A stretch of DNA of 34,913 nucleotides, taken from NCBI GenBank assembly GCA_949284175.1, contig CASDVE010000028.1:1-34913 (forward strand). The letters run 5' to 3'. Below the pieces are notes generated by a model, which was given only the letters and a program-made list of their open reading frames with translations, ran no database searches and was not told the origin of the DNA. Within the stretch, counting starts at the first letter, position 1. Every line of letters starts with the position of its first letter. Of the stretch, positions 33,207 to 34,913 are shown piece after piece. The position numbers and the translations under genes are program-made. This DNA comes from an uncultured Eubacteriales bacterium (GTDB taxonomy: Bacteria; Bacillota; Clostridia; Lachnospirales; Lachnospiraceae).

Positions 33207-33932
33207 CTATTTTATTTCTTCTTGATTATGACCAAGAAATTCGATGGCCACATAGGGCTTTTTATTTTCATCACAAAACTGCACCACATATTGCTCTTCT
33301 ATTTTACAAACTTGCGGAAATATTTGATCATGAAGTTTTGCCGCCTTTTTATAATCCGCTCTCATACTGTGAACAACAAAGCCCTTTGGTAGGTATTCCT
33401 GTGCAAATATAATATATTGACTATTATTGACATGACCATTCGTATCAATATGGGAACGTAAGATAGGAAAAGGATCACATACCTTCATGTCTTTTGGAAT
33501 TTTAATTTTTCTCGCCTTGTATTCCATCTCCAAAGGCTGTCCGATTCCATACATCAAAACATCTTCATCTGTAATTTTAACCGGCTTTTCTGTCTTTGTA
33601 TCAACTAAAAACCAAATAGAATTTGCCTTTGCAATTTCCTTTCCGCTTTCATCTATCATAACAAAATTTCGATAAGCATACAAATCATTTCTATCATGTG
33701 GCCATGTTCCAATGGTCAAAGTTTCCCCAAATACAGGATACCGTTCCACTTCAATTTGCCATGCACATAAAAACCAAACTCTTCCGATTTGCTCTAGCAC
33801 TTCAATTCCATATCCAACATCTTCGGACTGAAAGGTACTACAATCTTGAAAATATTTTACAATCTGAGAAATATCCACTTTCTTTTCTGTGTCAATCTCG
33901 CTATAACGGACTCTAATCTTCATTTCATACAT
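33207..33932 (-). CDS. Acyl-ACP thioesterase (FatA/FatB-like)
   Basis: The enzyme should release fatty acids from acyl carrier protein in the cytoplasm. The 241-residue protein is a double hot-dog: the first domain holds YFQDCSTFQSEDVGYG and VWFLCAWQIEVERYP, the second holds the active-site segment SHIDTNGHVNNSQYI, where the Asp, Asn and His correspond to the catalytic positions of the family. AAGGAG precedes the ATG. No signal peptide. It may supply free fatty acids for phospholipid synthesis through FakAB or limit acyl-ACP. A TATAGT is seen upstream but without a good -35. Confidence 0.93.
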   Translation of the reverse strand: MYEMKIRVRYSEIDTEKKVDISQIVKYFQDCSTFQSEDVGYGIEVLEQIGRVWFLCAWQIEVERYPVFGETLTIGTWPHDRNDLYAYRNFVMIDESGKEIAKANSIWFLVDTKTEKPVKITDEDVLMYGIGQPLEMEYKARKIKIPKDMKVCDPFPILRSHIDTNGHVNNSQYIIFAQEYLPKGFVVHSMRADYKKAAKLHDQIFPQVCKIEEQYVVQFCDENKKPYVAIEFLGHNQEEIK

Positions 33933-34008
33933 AATAACTTCACTCCTTCTTTAGTACTATATAGATTTCCGAACTATGTTTTAAATTCTCATTGCCTTCG
34001 CACAAACG

Positions 34009-34040
34009 AAAAAAAGCCACTACTGAATGAGTAGTGACTT
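34009..34040 (-). terminator. Terminator of the tRNA cluster
   Basis: On the minus strand GTCACTACT pairs with AGTAGTGGC around a five-base loop and is followed by seven T. It begins nine bases after the 3' end of tRNA-Gln. Confidence 0.93.
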
Positions 34041-34048
34041 TCTCTTAA

Positions 34049-34120
34049 CTGGGCTAGGAGGATTCGAACCTCCGGATGCTGGAGTCAGAATCCAGTGCCT
34101 TACCGCTTGGCGATAGCCCA
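34049..34120 (-). tRNA. tRNA-Gln (anticodon CTG)
   Basis: The 72-base cloverleaf begins TGGGCTA and closes TAGCCCA plus discriminator G; the anticodon stem TGGA/TCCA encloses TTCTGAC, with anticodon CTG reading CAG codons. U1 and the GTTCGAATC T-arm fit tRNA-Gln. CCA is not encoded. It is the last tRNA of the cluster. Confidence 0.96.
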
Positions 34121-34224
34121 TCAATGAGTTTTTATACTATATACAGTTAAGTTTTAGAACCATTTTTTCAATTGTCATAATAAATCATACTTTTGAAAAA
34201 ATTTTACTTTTGTATAAATAATAA

Positions 34225-34310
34225 TGCCGGCGACCGGAATCGAACCGGTACGGGAGATTAGTCCCGCAGGATTTTAAGTCCTGTGCGTCTGCCAGTTCCG
34301 CCACGCCGGC
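34225..34310 (-). tRNA. tRNA-Leu (anticodon TAA)
   Basis: The 86-base class II tRNA has acceptor GCCGGCG/CGCCGGC, discriminator A, anticodon loop CTTAAAA with anticodon TAA for UUA/UUG codons, and a long variable arm (GCGGGACTAATCTCCCGT). CCA is not encoded. Confidence 0.97.
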
Positions 34311-34414
34311 ATATGACTTGCGCCAACTCAAAGAGTTGTGTGCATACGCAAATGCGTTGTCACATTTTATACTCTATACAACCGATCCACTACTTTGAAC
34401 CATGTTGTATAAAA

Positions 34415-34487
34415 TGGGACCTACAGGGCTCGAACCTGTGACCCTCTGCTTGTAAGGCAGATGCTCTCCCAGCTGAGCTAAGATCCC
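34415..34487 (-). tRNA. tRNA-Val (anticodon TAC)
   Basis: The 73-base tRNA has acceptor GGGATCT/AGGTCCC with one G-U pair, discriminator A, and anticodon loop CTTACAA with anticodon TAC. CCA is not encoded. The 104-base space to tRNA-Leu holds two small hairpins (CAACTC/GAGTTG and ACGCA/TGCGT). Confidence 0.97.
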
Positions 34488-34523
34488 ATAATACTAAAAT
34501 TTTGATGCTTCTGGTTGCATCAA

Positions 34524-34597
34524 CGACCCGGAAGGGATTCGAACCCTCGACCTCCGCCGTGACAGGGCGGCGCTCTAACCAACTGAGCCACCGGGCC
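34524..34597 (-). tRNA. tRNA-Asp (anticodon GTC)
   Basis: The 74-base tRNA has acceptor GGCCCGG/CCGGGTC, discriminator G as expected for tRNA-Asp, and anticodon loop CTGTCAC with anticodon GTC. CCA is not encoded. Confidence 0.97.
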
Positions 34598-34607
34598 AAA
34601 CTACGAG

Positions 34608-34681
34608 TGGACCTTCAGGGACTCGAACCCAGGACCGTCCGGTTATGAGCCGGATGCTCTAACCAACTGAGCTAAAGGTCC
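34608..34681 (-). tRNA. tRNA with anticodon CAT, probably tRNA-Ile2
   Basis: The 74-base tRNA has acceptor GGACCTT/AAGGTCC, discriminator A, and anticodon loop CTCATAA. It is not an initiator: the acceptor is fully paired at position 1-72 and the anticodon stem lacks the three G-C pairs. The GGACCTTTAGCTCAG start and CTCATAA loop resemble the Ile2 tRNA whose C34 is changed to lysidine to read AUA; elongator tRNA-Met is the alternative. Confidence 0.85.
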
Positions 34682-34689
34682 GTAGAAAA

Positions 34690-34761
34690 TGACTCCAAGG
34701 GGATTTGAACCCCTGTTACCGCCGTGAAAGGGCGGTGTCTTAACCGCTTGACCATGGAGCC
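34690..34761 (-). tRNA. tRNA-Glu (anticodon TTC)
   Basis: The 72-base tRNA has acceptor GGCTCCA/TGGAGTC with one G-U pair, discriminator A, and anticodon loop CTTTCAC with anticodon TTC. The T-arm carries GTTCAAATC. CCA is not encoded. Confidence 0.97.
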
Positions 34762-34817
34762 GGATATATTTCTTTTGAAAAAAATAAGGGGTTTTATAAA
34801 TAAAATCCCATTGAAAA

Positions 34818-34890
34818 CTCCCCCTGTTGGACTTGAACCAACGACACTGCGGTTAACAGCCGCATGCTCTACCGACTGAGCTAAGGAGGA
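34818..34890 (-). tRNA. tRNA-Asn (anticodon GTT)
   Basis: The 73-base tRNA has acceptor TCCTCCT/AGGGGGA with one U-G pair, discriminator G, and anticodon loop CTGTTAA with anticodon GTT. CCA is not encoded. It is the first tRNA transcribed within the window. Confidence 0.97.
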
Positions 34891-34901
34891 ATACTGAAAG
34901 T

Positions 34902-34907
34902 ATTATA
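34902..34907 (-). promoter_or_regulatory. Candidate -10 of the tRNA cluster promoter
   Basis: TATAAT on the minus strand lies 11 bases before the tRNA-Asn 5' end. The -35 would be outside the window, so the promoter cannot be confirmed, and further RNA genes may lie upstream. Confidence 0.5.
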
Positions 34908-34913
34908 CTTTGT

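Noticed and set aside
34311..34414. ACGCAAAT and GTCACA words between tRNA-Leu and tRNA-Val as another repeat copy
   Set aside because: The similarity to the 24.7 kb repeat is limited to short words with unequal spacing.
34390..34599. Open frame of 69 codons (minus strand) across tRNA genes
   Set aside because: It runs through tRNA-Val and tRNA-Asp and its WLERRPVTAEVEGSNPFR-type translation is the well-known artefact of reading tRNA sequence.
1..34913. CRISPR array, prophage, rRNA operon or intact insertion sequence
   Set aside because: No regularly spaced repeats, phage structural genes, rRNA segments or transposase genes were seen.

Overview
The window is low-GC (roughly 35% G+C) chromosomal DNA of an anaerobic Firmicute, most likely a member of Clostridia and probably Lachnospiraceae. 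The evidence is gene content (a DUF3793 protein beside a clostridial-type short flavodoxin, DUF1846, a NusG-domain-II/Gx pair, permuted GH3 enzymes), strong AGGAGG ribosome binding sites, sigma-A type promoters, and tRNA genes that do not encode their CCA ends. No species can be named from the sequence alone. Only nagBA, the VTC-like gene and the two-component system are on the plus strand.

Layout. 1-2.0 kb: nagBA, amino-sugar catabolism, ending in a bidirectional terminator. 2.0-6.2 kb (minus): maf, a zinc uptake system (znuA-znuC-znuB) and a downstream NusG-domain-II/Gx membrane pair that resembles EetA/EetB of flavin-based extracellular electron transfer. 6.3-9.1 kb (minus): DAHP synthase (aroF), thiol peroxidase (bcp), L-lactate dehydrogenase (ldh). 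9.5-10.2 kb (plus): a lone, divergent VTC-like protein. 10.3-11.5 kb (minus): DUF3793 and flavodoxin behind a strong promoter with palindromic operators that suggest metal (iron) control. 12.0-13.3 kb: serS. 13.4-17.3 kb: riboflavin operon ribD-ribE-ribBA-ribH, controlled by an FMN riboswitch with two successive terminators. 17.4-19.4 kb: ftsH behind a perfect CIRCE operator. 19.5-21.6 kb (plus): a LytTR response regulator and GHKL sensor kinase. 21.6-27.8 kb (minus): a GH3 enzyme with permuted domain order and membrane anchors at both ends, a GtrA-like membrane protein, and a soluble GH3 enzyme. 27.9-33.9 kb (minus): DUF1846, a HAD phosphatase and a CPBP protease, a methyltransferase, CvfB-like RNA-binding protein, acyl-ACP thioesterase. 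34.0-34.9 kb (minus): seven tRNA genes (Asn, Glu, Ile2/Met, Asp, Val, Leu, Gln in transcription order) followed by a terminator.

How it fits together. Most of the window is housekeeping. The accessory content worth attention is the GH3-GtrA-GH3 cluster, the two-component system convergent to it, the orphan VTC-like protein, and a dispersed palindromic repeat with a 26-nt identical core in two intergenic spaces 6.5 kb apart. A flavin theme runs through the window (riboflavin synthesis, flavodoxin, EetAB-like proteins), but a functional link between these loci is inference only. No CRISPR array, prophage, intact insertion sequence or rRNA gene was seen.
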